A stretch of 64,000 nucleotides of DNA from Peribacillus simplex (GCF_001578185.1 NZ_CP011008.1:2198001-2262000); one strand, 5' to 3'. Counted from the stretch's first letter, positions 1 to 9,194 are shown. Numbers and translations: made by a program. The notes: a model not told the origin generated them from the letters alone.

Positions 1-734
1 ACAAAATGGGAAAAGTTAAAGTAATGGAATTAGTTGATCAATTTAATGTTTCAGAGGAAACGATTCGACGCGATTTGATGATATTAGAGGAAAAAGGGCT
101 TTTAAAGAGGGTTTACGGTGGAGCGATTAAAACAGTCTTTGAATTTGAGGAGCCTCCATTTAAACAGCGTACAACGGTGAATCAAGAAGCAAAAATTAAG
201 GTTGGGAAAAAAGCAGTAGAACTCATTTCTAACGGAGATGTGATTGCCATTGATGTAGGGACAACCATGCTTGAATTTGCGCAGTGTATCGAAAATAAAG
301 TAGACATTACGATTTTAACCAATTCTCTTCCTGTGTCGTCTATGTTAACCGAATTGCTCAATGAAAATAAGTTTACAGGACAAATTCTATTACTAGGCGG
401 ACAAATTGATCCAAAGCATCAATCTATAAGCGGCGGTCTCACTGAACAAATGTTAAATCAATTTAATATTGATAAAGCGTTCATTTCAGCTGGTGGTGTT
501 TCTATTCAAAATGGGGTTAGTAATTATCATTTACATGAAACATTAGTTTCACGCAAGATGGTCGAGGTATCAAAGCAAGTTATATTGCTAACGGATTACT
601 CTAAAATTGGTGTCGACACATTTAGTAAAGTTTGTCCTCTAGAAAAAGTCGATGTGATTGTCTGTGAGCAACCATTTCCAGAGGAATGGAGAAATCATTC
701 AAAATTAGAGGAGATCAATTGGATTCAAGCATAG
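1..734 (+). CDS. DeoR-family transcriptional regulator (5' end outside the window)
   Basis: This is a sugar-metabolism type repressor of the DeoR family. The N-terminal winged helix-turn-helix is visible in VSEETIRRDL, followed by the GGA turn, and a DeoRC sensor domain (IDVGTT, then TNS and GG) fills the rest. The first ATG is at 6, but the reading frame stays open to base 1 and DeoR proteins normally have about 20 more residues before this point, so the gene is probably cut by the window edge. The effector is likely a phosphorylated sugar, as in the family. It may control upstream genes that are not visible here. Confidence 0.85.
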   Translation, partial: KMGKVKVMELVDQFNVSEETIRRDLMILEEKGLLKRVYGGAIKTVFEFEEPPFKQRTTVNQEAKIKVGKKAVELISNGDVIAIDVGTTMLEFAQCIENKVDITILTNSLPVSSMLTELLNENKFTGQILLLGGQIDPKHQSISGGLTEQMLNQFNIDKAFISAGGVSIQNGVSNYHLHETLVSRKMVEVSKQVILLTDYSKIGVDTFSKVCPLEKVDVIVCEQPFPEEWRNHSKLEEINWIQA

Positions 735-867
735 TCAATCCATAAAAGGACATATCGAGATGGATGAGGGAGTTCTCTCTCTTTTTTGATTGGATTTTTA
801 TTGAGAGCAGGTATCAAAGCTAGAAAGAGAATTTTAATAGATTGAATGAGAAAAGGGGCTATATAGC

Positions 868-1740
868 ATGAGTTTCATTGCGATAGATTTAGACGGAACA
901 TTATTAAACGACCAGAATGAAATTAGTGATGAAAATATAAAGGCGATTCAATATGCCCAAGATAGAGGCTTTGAAGTAGTTATTTCAACAGGGCGGGCTT
1001 ATTTTGATGTTCAAACAATTTGTGAAAAAGCCGGGATTTCCCCATTTGTAATCGGGACAAATGGCGCAACCATTCATTCCAAAAGCGGAAAGTGCATTTC
1101 TTCTATTACGATAACTAAAGATCGTGTCGAATCTATTCTCCAATGGTTAGATGAACGTAATTATTATTACGAAGTGTTTACTGATAAAGCCATTTATACT
1201 CTTAAAAAGGGAAGAGAACATTTCCATAATGAGATTAAAAGTTTGAAAAGCGCCGATTTGAATACAGATATGAAAGAATTAGTTGAAGTAGCGGAAAGGC
1301 AATTTGACCAGTTTGGATATGTTTTAGTTGAAAACTATCATGATATCTTAAAACAGGAGGAAGAATTCTATAACGTATTAGCATGTTCTTTTGATAAAAA
1401 GAAATTAGAGGAAGCATGGAACCAATTCAAACAGTTTGATGAGTTGATGGTTGTTTCATCTGCTGATCATAACATTGAAATTACTAGTAAAAGAGCTTCA
1501 AAAGGAATGGCCCTTGAAAAATTGGCTTTTTTGATGAATGGCTCCTTAGATCAGGCTATGGCAATCGGGGACAGCAACAATGATTTATCCATGTTCCAGA
1601 AAGTTGGATACAGCGTAGCGATGGGAAATGCGAAAGATGCCATAAAAGCTGTTTGTACAACGACAACCATGAAAAATGATGAGAACGGGGTAGCTTATGC
1701 GATTTATCGATATATGGAGAACTTCGTGGTTCAAAAATAA
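868..1740 (+). CDS. HAD-superfamily (Cof-type) phosphatase
   Basis: A 290-residue cytosolic hydrolase of the HAD IIB/Cof group, which dephosphorylates sugar phosphates or similar small molecules. Motif I is DLDGT at residues 7-11 with the nucleophilic and acid/base aspartates. The STGR turn gives motif II, and GDSNND at about 233-238 is the metal-binding motif IV. Length is typical. The start follows an AAAAGGGG ribosome binding site. It lies 130 bases after the DeoR gene and 29 bases before an SMR gene, so it may share transcripts with either. The substrate cannot be read from sequence. Confidence 0.85.
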   Translation: MSFIAIDLDGTLLNDQNEISDENIKAIQYAQDRGFEVVISTGRAYFDVQTICEKAGISPFVIGTNGATIHSKSGKCISSITITKDRVESILQWLDERNYYYEVFTDKAIYTLKKGREHFHNEIKSLKSADLNTDMKELVEVAERQFDQFGYVLVENYHDILKQEEEFYNVLACSFDKKKLEEAWNQFKQFDELMVVSSADHNIEITSKRASKGMALEKLAFLMNGSLDQAMAIGDSNNDLSMFQKVGYSVAMGNAKDAIKAVCTTTTMKNDENGVAYAIYRYMENFVVQK

Positions 1741-1769
1741 GTGTCAATGCCGAAGGAGCGAGCGATAAA

Positions 1770-2099
1770 ATGGCATGGATATATATCATAATGGCAGGAC
1801 TTTTGGAAATCGTCTGGGTGATCGGTCTTAAATATTCTCACGGATTCACCAAAATTATACCTAGTATAGTAACGGTAGTTATTATAATCTATAGTTTCTT
1901 TTTACTTTCAAAAGCTTTACATTCCATTCCCTTAGGAACTGGTTACGCCGTTTTTACTGGATTGGGAACGGTGGGAACAGTAGTAATTGGGATGCTTTTT
2001 TTGGGAGAGACCATTAATCCACTAAAAGTATTTTTTATGGCTTTAATGATATTGGGTATAATTGGAATAAAAACCAATCCAGCACAACCTAAACATTAA
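1770..2099 (+). CDS. SMR-family exporter subunit (Gdx/SugE/YkkC-like)
   Basis: A 109-residue inner-membrane protein with four transmembrane helices. The conserved membrane glutamate is present in GLLEIVW (residue about 13), followed by GLKYSHGF, and the GTGYAVFTGLG loop is the SMR signature. The sequence is closest in style to the guanidinium-exporter (Gdx/SugE) branch, which also covers paired systems such as YkkCD and YvdRS. It is followed directly by a second SMR gene, so the working transporter is probably a heterodimer. No guanidine riboswitch precedes it: only 29 bases separate it from the phosphatase gene. Confidence 0.85.
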   Translation: MAWIYIIMAGLLEIVWVIGLKYSHGFTKIIPSIVTVVIIIYSFFLLSKALHSIPLGTGYAVFTGLGTVGTVVIGMLFLGETINPLKVFFMALMILGIIGIKTNPAQPKH

Positions 2100-2138
2100 A
2101 GGAATTATATGATTTATACATGGTTAGGGGATGATTCA

Positions 2139-2459
2139 ATGGCTTGGTTTTTTCTTCTTATTGCCGGATTTGCCGAGATTGGTAGTGTTATAAGCCTGAA
2201 ACGTGCAGACGGGTTTAAAAAATTACTTCCCTCTGTAGCGTGTCTTTTTTTGGGGAGTTTAAGCTTTTATTTTCTTTCTTTGTCATTAACTTCTATTCCA
2301 GTGGGGACTGCCTATGCAATATGGACCAGTATCGGCTCTGTTGGAAGTGTTTTAGCAGGAATGATCTTCTTTAATGAACCTAAAAGTTTAAGATTAACCC
2401 TATTTATTATGTGTATTATTGCAGGGGCTGTAGGTATTAAAATGACTTCTGGACATTAA
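2139..2459 (+). CDS. SMR-family exporter subunit (partner of the preceding gene)
   Basis: Second subunit of the paired SMR exporter. I place the start at the ATG at 2139 because AGGGG lies eight bases upstream and SMR proteins begin MAW. An in-frame upstream ATG at 2109 would add ten atypical residues. The 106-residue product has four hydrophobic segments, the membrane glutamate in GFAEIGSV, and GTAYAIWTSIG. Compared with its partner it has the DGFKK loop and a serine-rich helix 3, as expected when the two chains are inserted in opposite orientations. Export of guanidinium or quaternary ammonium compounds is inferred from the family. Confidence 0.83.
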   Translation: MAWFFLLIAGFAEIGSVISLKRADGFKKLLPSVACLFLGSLSFYFLSLSLTSIPVGTAYAIWTSIGSVGSVLAGMIFFNEPKSLRLTLFIMCIIAGAVGIKMTSGH

Positions 2460-2527
2460 GGTCAGGGTTTTAAATGGCAATAAGTAGATAAAGGAAAAAG
2501 GTACGATACCTATGGAAGAGAAGAGTG

Positions 2528-3145
2528 ATGAAAACAATTCAAGATTGGATAAAAGAATATCCTTTAATAAACGAGTTAGTTGCTACAAAGGATGTATTTT
2601 GGCCAAATCCTAAATATGAACCATTTCAAAAGGTACTTAAAAAGCGGCCACTTAATGAGAAAGATGTAAAAGATGCCGAGGAAAGGCTACAGCGTTTTGC
2701 TCTTTACATTGCTAAAGTTTTTCCTGAAACAAGAAAACTAAACGGAATCATTGAATCTCCTATTGTACCCATCCAGGCGATGCATCAACAGTTATCACAC
2801 ATGTATGAGCATCCATTAGAAGGACATTTTTGTTGAAATGTGACAGCCACCTTCCCATTTCAGGTTCCATTAAAGCACGCGGGGGCATTTACGAAGTGTT
2901 GAAACACGCAGAAGTATTAGCTCTTAAACATGGTTTATTGACGGTAGATGATGATTATTCGATCTTTGATAGTGAAAAATTTAGAAACTTCTTTTCACAA
3001 TACTCAATTGCAGTAGGTTCTACAGGCAACCTAGGATTAAGTATAGGTATCATTAGTGCCAAGTTAGGTTTTAAAGTAACGGTCCATATGTCTGCTGATG
3101 AAAGGATATGGAAAAATCTTCTTAAAAGCAAAAAGGAGTAACGGT
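2528..3145 (+). pseudogene. dsdA: D-serine dehydratase, frameshifted and truncated
   Basis: The N-terminal part of a PLP-dependent D-serine ammonia-lyase, which makes pyruvate and ammonia. It contains the lysine loop [16 protein letters not shown] (PLP lysine in SIKARGG) and the phosphate-binding [12 protein letters not shown]. The frame is lost near 2826-2830, where a run of five T would need to be six to read [10 protein letters not shown]. It is lost again in an A run at about 3130, after which GVTVT reads in another frame. Homology stops near 3145, where IS3-family sequence begins. About 200 C-terminal residues are missing, so the gene is inactive. Confidence 0.9.
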
Positions 3146-3525
3146 TACACATTGCTGATATCGAGTATTTATACTGATTATTCTTAATCACATTTACTTT
3201 CGTCCTATTATCAGCGCGGCTTACTTTAACATGTCATTTTCCATTTCGAGTTGCTTATTTCGCTTTCGGAGTTCCATGAGTTCCTTTTGTTCTTCGGTTA
3301 GATTGTCTTTTTCCTTAAAAGAACCCGAGTTCTGACTCTGACCCACCCACTTATCTAAAGAAGAAGGAGTCAGATAATCTTTTCTTAACTTCCCATTTTG
3401 GTACAGCTGCACCATCTGTTGTTTGAACACTTCGGTAAATGTTCGGCGTTCTCTTTTGGCCATGTAGATTCTCCTCAAATGTAGTATCTGTAGTCTACTT
3501 GCCCTTAAAAATTCTGTCCAACTAA
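3146..3525 (-). mobile_element. IS3-family (IS150-like) insertion sequence remnant
   Basis: Read on the minus strand, this piece holds an OrfA transposase gene and the first 16 or so residues of OrfB, read as VIKNNQYKYSISAMC. OrfB is then cut off exactly where dsdA sequence starts, at about 3145. The rest of orfB and the far inverted repeat are gone, so the copy cannot move by itself. The end near 3525 is a guess, based on where the usual IS3-type leader sequence seems to begin. The junction suggests insertion into dsdA followed by a deletion. Confidence 0.8.
3193..3463 (-). pseudogene. IS3-family transposase OrfA, broken
   Basis: Begins MAKRERRTFTEVFKQQMVQL after an AGGAG site and carries the helix-turn-helix and leucine-zipper region (LRKRNKQLEMEND) of IS150-type OrfA. 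Two lesions are visible. Several residues before LTPSSLDKW seem deleted compared with the family (I expect about four or five more). A CAA-to-TAA change after MLK stops translation at 3221, although AALIIGRK continues in frame to 3193. OrfA normally binds the element's ends. Confidence 0.85.
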
Positions 3526-3622
3526 GTGTAGGTAGCCTATTCAATCAATGTTTAGAAAGTAACAAAGTCGCTCCACATCTGAACTATAAATTCGAATTCT
3601 CCTGCTTGATATTTCTTTAATT

Positions 3623-3860
3623 TATGGAACCAACTTTTGCCCATCATCAAAATAACTGCCTAATTCAGGTCCATATTGATGAACGGCGGAAAATCCACGT
3701 TCCTCCTTCATTTCCACAAAATCACGAAACTCAGATTCTACCATCGCACCATTTTAAAAAATATGTCTGTTTGATAATGTTTCACTTGAACAAATATTTC
3801 GTTTCCATACCGATCAGTCAAATTTTCAGTATGTCCAAGATTTAGAGATTACATGGAAGT
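3623..3860 (-). pseudogene. remnant of an unidentified protein-coding gene
   Basis: On the minus strand two adjacent frames read like one protein: LGHTENLTDRYGNEIFVQV continues to about 3750, then after a frameshift near 3747 comes MVESEFRDFVEMKEERGFSA and HQYGPELGSYFDDGQKLVP before a stop. The composition is protein-like and the two parts join smoothly. I do not recognise the family. It has no intact start and is probably debris from the same event that left the IS3 fragment. Confidence 0.4.
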
Positions 3861-3883
3861 GTGTTGAACGGAAAAATGAGTCG

Positions 3884-4429
3884 TTATGAATAGAAAACAA
3901 CACCAACTAATCCAGAAAGAATAAGGACATAAGCTGGATGCCATCGTAATTTCAATAAGGCAAATAATGATAATCCAAAAACAAGTAATAAGCTTATCGT
4001 ATGCCATGAAAAGTTCATGGCTATCATATGATTGGAACTGGCAAAACTTATCGCTGCAAAAAGGATTAAACTAGTGACAATGGGTCTTAGTCCATAAAAC
4101 ATCGATTGAATAATTGGATAATGATTCAATTTGCTGAAGAAGGTGGCTATAACGATTATGACTATAATTGCAGGAAGCAGGATTCCGAGAGCAGATGATA
4201 TGGCTCCTGCTAATCCAGCAGTCGAATAGCCAACGAGAATGGCACTATTGGTGGTGATAGGACCTGGGGACATGCCGGAAATGGCGATTACATCGGTAAA
4301 TTGTTGCGTCGTCATCCAACCATGCTGTGAGACTTCAGATCCTATTACGGGAATCATGGCGTATCCCCCTCCAAACGATACAAATCCGATAATAAAGAAG
4401 GTGCTAAACAACTCCCACAATTCCATCAT
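3884..4429 (-). CDS. chromate transporter, single CHR domain (YwrA/ChrA-like)
   Basis: A 181-residue membrane protein with one CHR domain: FVSFGGGYAMIP near the N terminus and GMSPGPITTNSAILVGY in the next loop are family signatures, followed by several hydrophobic helices. Half-size CHR proteins work as pairs, and the second half is encoded just upstream. They are thought to exchange chromate or related oxyanions across the cytoplasmic membrane. It sits 71 bases after its partner in the same direction. Confidence 0.87.
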   Translation of the reverse strand: MMELWELFSTFFIIGFVSFGGGYAMIPVIGSEVSQHGWMTTQQFTDVIAISGMSPGPITTNSAILVGYSTAGLAGAISSALGILLPAIIVIIVIATFFSKLNHYPIIQSMFYGLRPIVTSLILFAAISFASSNHMIAMNFSWHTISLLLVFGLSLFALLKLRWHPAYVLILSGLVGVVFYS

Positions 4430-4500
4430 CCTTTATCCCACGCTTTCTTGAAAATTAGTTTAAACCGATAACAAGGAAATATCACCCACCATTCATGGAC

Positions 4501-5130
4501 CTATATGCCTGCACCCATGAAATATTCGAAATCATTCTCTTCTTCTTTCCTTTCTTTTCGGTCCATGTTGATTTTGTAACCTAATTTCCTCTTAATAGAG
4601 ATGGTCACAACACCTGCTATCGCGCCTGCTAATATAGCTAAAACAGGGTGAATGAAAAAAAGGATTGGGATCCCCACTATTAATATACCTAATGTTGATT
4701 TGTCAACAATAGCCGTTTTTCCTATCTTGATAGCCGCATAGGCGATGATGGCAACTATGGAAGCTCTAATCGATATGAATGCGGATTCTATCTTTGGATT
4801 ATCCTGAATGAAAAAATACAAAATGCCGAGGAGCAGTACAATTAAAAAGGTAGGAAGTGTAACACCGATCATAGCCGCCATTGCGCCCTTCATTCCGGCA
4901 ATTCGATGGCCGATAAAGGTGGCGGAGTTAACGGCGACAGCTCCCGGTACAGACTGAGATAATGCAAAAACATCCGTAACTTCTTCGCTTTTCAGCCATT
5001 TTCTCTTCTCCACTACTTCTTTTTCGATTAAAGGGATCATCGCAAACCCGCCTCCGAATGTGACAGGTGCTATTTTAAAAAAGGTCCAAAATAATTGGAG
5101 CAGTGTTTTCCATTGTCCTTTCATTGTCAT
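4501..5130 (-). CDS. chromate transporter, single CHR domain (YwrB-like)
   Basis: The 209-residue partner of the CHR protein downstream. It has PVTFGGGFAMIP near residue 22 and ALSQSVPGAVAVNSATFIG, the paired CHR motifs, then hydrophobic helices and a charged cytosolic tail (MDRKERKEEENDFEYF). The start follows a GGAAGGGA site. The gene is divergent from a LysR regulator, and the 240-base gap between them holds a perfect 9-base inverted repeat, so regulator control of this transporter pair is likely. Confidence 0.87.
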   Translation of the reverse strand: MTMKGQWKTLLQLFWTFFKIAPVTFGGGFAMIPLIEKEVVEKRKWLKSEEVTDVFALSQSVPGAVAVNSATFIGHRIAGMKGAMAAMIGVTLPTFLIVLLLGILYFFIQDNPKIESAFISIRASIVAIIAYAAIKIGKTAIVDKSTLGILIVGIPILFFIHPVLAILAGAIAGVVTISIKRKLGYKINMDRKERKEEENDFEYFMGAGI

Positions 5131-5214
5131 CAGTCCCTTCCTATGCTGCTCTATATAAATCTTATTATTAACATATCAAAGAAAAAGGAATGGGTAAATT
5201 GCAACAAAATCATC

Positions 5215-5237
5215 GGGTATAACAAAACGTTATACCC
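5215..5237. promoter_or_regulatory. candidate LysR-type operator
   Basis: GGGTATAAC and GTTATACCC form a perfect inverted repeat separated by five bases. The core ATAAC-N5-GTTAT fits the T-N11-A rule for LysR binding sites. It lies between the divergent chromate transporter and LysR genes. Confidence 0.6.
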
Positions 5238-5371
5238 AGAAGATTTATCCGTTTTATAGAATTGAATAGAATCACCTGTTCAAGGAAAATAGCGTTGTTT
5301 TTCCATTTCACCATTTACCTATATGATGCTATCATTTTATTAAACTATTTATAGACATGGAGGTCGGCGTC

Positions 5372-6250
5372 TTGAAATTAGAAAATCTAAAAGTGTTTTG
5401 TTTAGTGGTGGATGAAGGAAGCATAAGCCAGGCAGCGAGGTTAAGTTTCTTATCTCAACCGGCGGTAACAAGACAGATTCACCAATTGGAAAATTTTTAT
5501 AACACTTTGTTATTTGACCGTGAGGAAGGGAGGCTAAGGGTGACAGAAGCAGGAAAGTTGTTATACCCTTTTGCAAAAGCTATGGTGAATGACTTCAACC
5601 ATTCAAAAGAAGTGATTCAGCAATCAGTGGGCGAGTACAATTTAAACCTCATAGTAGGTGCATCCCTGACTATCGGCGAGTATTTATTGCCAAGCTTGCT
5701 GGGGAGATTTAAAAAACAGCAGCCTGAAATAAAAGTGACATTAACGATAAAAAATACCCCTCGAGTTCTGGAGGATTTATCAAACGATGTCATTGATTTG
5801 GCCTTGGTGGAAGGACTCGTGGATAACACCGATTTTATTGTAGAAAAGTTCGCAGATGACGAATTGATATTGGTTTGTCCACCCGACCACACATGGAGAG
5901 ACAGAAAAGAAATCCAGGTAGAGGAATTGGGAAATGAAAGGATGATCTGGCGTGAATCCATTTCAGGGACACGACTTATCGTAGAAAACATGTTAAGGGA
6001 GCATGGGATTTTAGAAAAAATAGAAAACTACATGGAGATTGGAAGTACACAAGCGATAAAAAGTGCAGTCGAAGCTGGACTTGGAATCAGTATTCTGCCA
6101 AGGTTGTCATTGGCCAGGGAATTGGATCAAGGTTTTTTGCTGGAAGTCGGTATTTCCGGTATAAATATAACAAGAGATCTATGGCTAGTCAGAAAAAACA
6201 AGCGTTTTAATAAAATAGGTGTGTCTAATTTTGTGAATTTTCTTCAATAG
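5372..6250 (+). CDS. LysR-family transcriptional regulator
   Basis: A 292-residue LysR activator/repressor. The N-terminal helix-turn-helix reads VFCLVVDEGSISQAARLSFL then SQPAVTRQIHQLE, and the rest is a two-lobe periplasmic-binding-protein-like effector domain. I choose the TTG at 5372: GGAGGT lies seven bases upstream and the product begins MKLENLKVF like other LysR proteins. The upstream in-frame ATG at 5357 overlaps that ribosome binding site. It is divergent from the chromate transporter genes and probably controls them and itself through the inverted repeat between them. Effector unknown. Confidence 0.87.
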   Translation: MKLENLKVFCLVVDEGSISQAARLSFLSQPAVTRQIHQLENFYNTLLFDREEGRLRVTEAGKLLYPFAKAMVNDFNHSKEVIQQSVGEYNLNLIVGASLTIGEYLLPSLLGRFKKQQPEIKVTLTIKNTPRVLEDLSNDVIDLALVEGLVDNTDFIVEKFADDELILVCPPDHTWRDRKEIQVEELGNERMIWRESISGTRLIVENMLREHGILEKIENYMEIGSTQAIKSAVEAGLGISILPRLSLARELDQGFLLEVGISGINITRDLWLVRKNKRFNKIGVSNFVNFLQ

Positions 6251-7339
6251 ATTACTGAAGCATCAGTCATTTTGCGGTCGCATGCGTTCCTATTCACATG
6301 ATGTGCAGGTGTTTTTTAGGTTCTTGGTTAGTCAATCAGGATTTAATGACGAACCTTAGCATATCGATTATGAATAAAGCGGAAGTGATTGGAACTGTTA
6401 TCACTGCTGTTCATATCAGTCAGTAGGAGCAAACATATAAATTGGTTTTGTGAATTCGATCCTATTTGCAGCTGGCTTACTTCTAATTTAAGAAATCGTG
6501 TTCTTAATCTTCGTTAAACCAGTTAAAGGGGTTCTCTTATTCAGGTGGACTATTAGTGCAATAGTAAAAAAACTTCTACAATATAAAATTTTTAGAGGTA
6601 TTATATTTTAAATAAAAGCTTTTCTCATTCGAGAAGGGCATTATTTGTATTTGGATATTCAGCTTCCGCATCCTTTTAAGAATTGAATACAAAATTGGGC
6701 ATTACATATTTTTCCCTATGAAAATCAAAGTTGATGTTCAAATTATACTGCAAACCAATTCCCTAATTTGATAATCATTCGTTAAATCCCTTGGCTTGAC
6801 ATAATCCCTACAAAGAGAATTATACCTAGATTGTTTACGATTACACTTTTTTTGAATTTCATACATTGAACCTCTTCTGCGATGTAGATGATAACTAAAT
6901 TTCAGCACGGAATTTTTCTTATATTGGGAGTGGTTTAAGAAAAATGATATGAAGCCGATGTTTGCAAAAAAACCTTGCACGTTAGCCCTGAACAGAAGGT
7001 GAGAGGCTTTTTGGTGCTATATTAAAGTTTTTTGGATGATTTGGACGAAAAAGGGATTCTGCTGACGTCTGGAATGAACTAAAATAAAGTGGGGGAAGAA
7101 AGATTAATATCATAAAGAAGAATACTGAAATATTATATTTTTCTTTTGATTCCACCAATTCATGAATGAAAAAAAATGTGAGTTAGGATATAATATAATT
7201 ATTGTATTGGAGATTCATTCGGGAATTTCCTTTTTTTTATGGGCTTTATTAGTTTATCTCCCTGAAGAACCGGGAAATAAATTATAGCTGTATATGTTTT
7301 TGTAATAATAATTAAAGTGAAGTAGAGGGGATTGTTTTA
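6251..7339. other. long non-coding stretch with possible membrane-gene debris
   Basis: No intact gene is visible in about 1.1 kb. Between roughly 6330 and 6610 on the plus strand there are short hydrophobic readings interrupted by stops (for example DLMTNLSISIMNKAEVIGTV, and VNSILFAAGLLLI followed by EIVFLIFVKPVKG) that look like remains of a membrane protein. From 6620 on the DNA is very A+T rich. A TATAAT at about 7192-7197 could be the -10 element of the symporter gene. I found no riboswitch pattern. Confidence 0.35.
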
Positions 7340-8767
7340 ATGGGGATGTTAGAAAAATTTATTAGTGAGACAAATGATGTGTTATGGTCATCCATTTTGA
7401 TCATCATGTTGATTGGATTGGGCCTTTATTTTTCCGTACGCACGAAGTTTGTCCAATTCAGGATGGTTGGGGAAATGTTCAGACTTTTGGGGGAAGGAGC
7501 CACGTCGGAAAAAAAGGGTGTGACATCCTTTCAGGCATTTTGCATAAGCACGGCTTCCAGGGTAGGAACGGGTAACCTTGCAGGTGTTGCCATCGCAATC
7601 ACGATGGGCGGCCCAGGAGCCGTTTTCTGGATGTGGTTAATAGCATTGATCGGATCTGCTTCAGCTTTCATTGAAAGTACACTTGCTCAAATCTATAAGG
7701 TCAAGGATGGGGATGCATTCCGCGGAGGGCCTGCATATTATATGGAAAAAGCTTTGAACGCCCGATGGATGGGCATCACGTTCGCTGTGTTGATTTCGCT
7801 TACATTTGGACTTGCTTTCAACTCGGTTCAAGCCAATACGATTTCAAGCGCATTCAATGAATCTTTTGGAATCGAAAAGTGGGTTACGGGTCTCATTCTA
7901 GCTGCCGTCACAGCTGTCATCATTTTTGGCGGTATCAAAATGATTGCAAAGGTATCTGAAGTCATCGTCCCGATTATGGCAGGAGCCTATGTGATAGTGG
8001 CGTTGATTATCATCATCATGAATATTACCGAGTTACCGGGTGTTTTTGCTCTGATCTTTGAAAGTGCATTTAATGGAATAAAAGAAGTGGCTGGCGGAGT
8101 ACTGGGTGCTGCCATGATGCAGGGAATCAAGCGTGGCCTATTTTCAAATGAAGCCGGGATGGGTAGTGCACCTAATGCTGGAGCGACGGCAGATGTAAGT
8201 CATCCCGTCAAACAAGGACTCATTCAGTCACTGGGTGTTTTTGTCGATACGCTCATCATTTGCAGTTCGACTGCCTTCATCATTTTGTTCTCAGGTCTAT
8301 ATACATCGAAAGAAACGGATGGAATCGTCCTTACCCAAAATGCACTTGGTACGGCATTGGGGTCTTGGGCTGGTATTTTCCTTGCCATTATCGTACTGTT
8401 ATTCGCCTTCAGTTCCATTGTCGGCAACTATTATTATGGAGAGTCGAACATCGGCTTCATCAATGAAAATAAGGTTTGGTTAAACATCTATCGTATCGCA
8501 GTAGTAGGGATGGTGATATTCGGTTCGCTTGCCTCACTGAAATTTGTTTGGGGCCTAGCTGACTTGCTGATGGCACTCATGGCCATTATAAACCTGATCG
8601 CCATAGCCTTACTTGGGAAGATTGCTTTTGCTGCACTGGCGGATTATCAAAAGCAAAAGAAAAGTGGAAAAAATCCTGTTTTCCATGTGAACAATATTAA
8701 AGGTTTGAAGAATGTGGAATGTTGGGGAGACCCATCCGATGATGTGGATGTGTATAAGGAGAGCTAA
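7340..8767 (+). CDS. amino acid:sodium symporter, AGCS family (AlsT/GlnT-like)
   Basis: A 475-residue inner-membrane carrier that moves alanine, glycine or glutamine in with sodium. Family landmarks are the early FSVRTKFVQFR, then SRVGTGNLAGVAIAITMGGP, the GGPAYYMEKAL loop, and GLFSNEAGMGSAPNAGATAD. About ten to eleven hydrophobic segments follow. The start has a GAGGGG site nine bases upstream. It is transcribed alone and ends in a hairpin terminator. Bacillus has several paralogues (AlsT is a glutamine carrier), so the exact substrate is open. Confidence 0.9.
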   Translation: MGMLEKFISETNDVLWSSILIIMLIGLGLYFSVRTKFVQFRMVGEMFRLLGEGATSEKKGVTSFQAFCISTASRVGTGNLAGVAIAITMGGPGAVFWMWLIALIGSASAFIESTLAQIYKVKDGDAFRGGPAYYMEKALNARWMGITFAVLISLTFGLAFNSVQANTISSAFNESFGIEKWVTGLILAAVTAVIIFGGIKMIAKVSEVIVPIMAGAYVIVALIIIIMNITELPGVFALIFESAFNGIKEVAGGVLGAAMMQGIKRGLFSNEAGMGSAPNAGATADVSHPVKQGLIQSLGVFVDTLIICSSTAFIILFSGLYTSKETDGIVLTQNALGTALGSWAGIFLAIIVLLFAFSSIVGNYYYGESNIGFINENKVWLNIYRIAVVGMVIFGSLASLKFVWGLADLLMALMAIINLIAIALLGKIAFAALADYQKQKKSGKNPVFHVNNIKGLKNVECWGDPSDDVDVYKES

Positions 8768-8776
8768 GCTCTAATT

Positions 8777-8826
8777 AAGCTTATAGGTAGAGTCCTTGAG
8801 AAGGGATTTTACTGTAAGCTTTTTTT
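8777..8826 (+). terminator. intrinsic terminator of the symporter gene
   Basis: AAGCTTATAGG pairs with the later CTGTAAGCTT, with the stem extended through AGTCCTT/AGGGATTTT using G-U pairs, followed directly by a run of T. Confidence 0.75.
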
Positions 8827-8972
8827 GTATGATCAATTGATTGAAAATAAGGCTTTTTCCTCTTTTTTCTTTCATGATTGAATATTGTTTTGTTTTTTAC
8901 ACAAAATACCTTTGTCTTTAGTACTGCTGTCAATCGATGGTTGGACAATTTGAAAACTAGGAGTGGAAAACT

Positions 8973-9194
8973 ATGGATAGCAAGCAATCAAAAAATGAAT
9001 CTTCAGAAATTGCTGGAAGAATATATGACGTCAGTGATTATAAACGGGAGGATGCTGTATCTTCGGGATTGGCTACAACCCACGAACAAGTCTCGGATAC
9101 TTACGCGGAAGGCGAGATAAAAGCAGTCATTGATGATGTAAATGGAAAGGATATTGAGATTAAAAAAGAAGGAACTGAGGAAGAAAGGAAATGA
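8973..9194 (+). CDS. small YozQ-like protein (DUF4025 family)
   Basis: A 73-residue acidic, hydrophilic protein with no signal or membrane segment. The stretch IAGRIYDVSDYKREDAVSSG, GLATTHEQVSDTYAEG matches the YozQ/DUF4025 pattern as I know it from Bacillus. The ATG at 8973 follows AGGAG. Function is unknown in the family. It stands alone between the symporter and the cobalt transporter, and its 3' end faces cbiO with a shared terminator between them. Confidence 0.75.
   Translation: MDSKQSKNESSEIAGRIYDVSDYKREDAVSSGLATTHEQVSDTYAEGEIKAVIDDVNGKDIEIKKEGTEEERK

Noticed and set aside
1741..1769. Possible guanidine riboswitch before the SMR pair
   Set aside because: Only 29 bases separate the SMR gene from the previous gene, too little for the aptamer.
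2955..3191. 78-codon open frame on the minus strand
   Set aside because: Its first residues are the start of IS3 OrfB and the rest is the antisense of dsdA, so it is a chance fusion and not a gene.
7020..7339. Possible T-box or other riboswitch before the symporter
   Set aside because: No T-box, specifier loop or known aptamer core could be found; the region is only A+T rich.
8235..8483. Overlapping open frames inside the symporter gene on both strands
   Set aside because: They lie wholly within a well-supported coding sequence and lack start signals.
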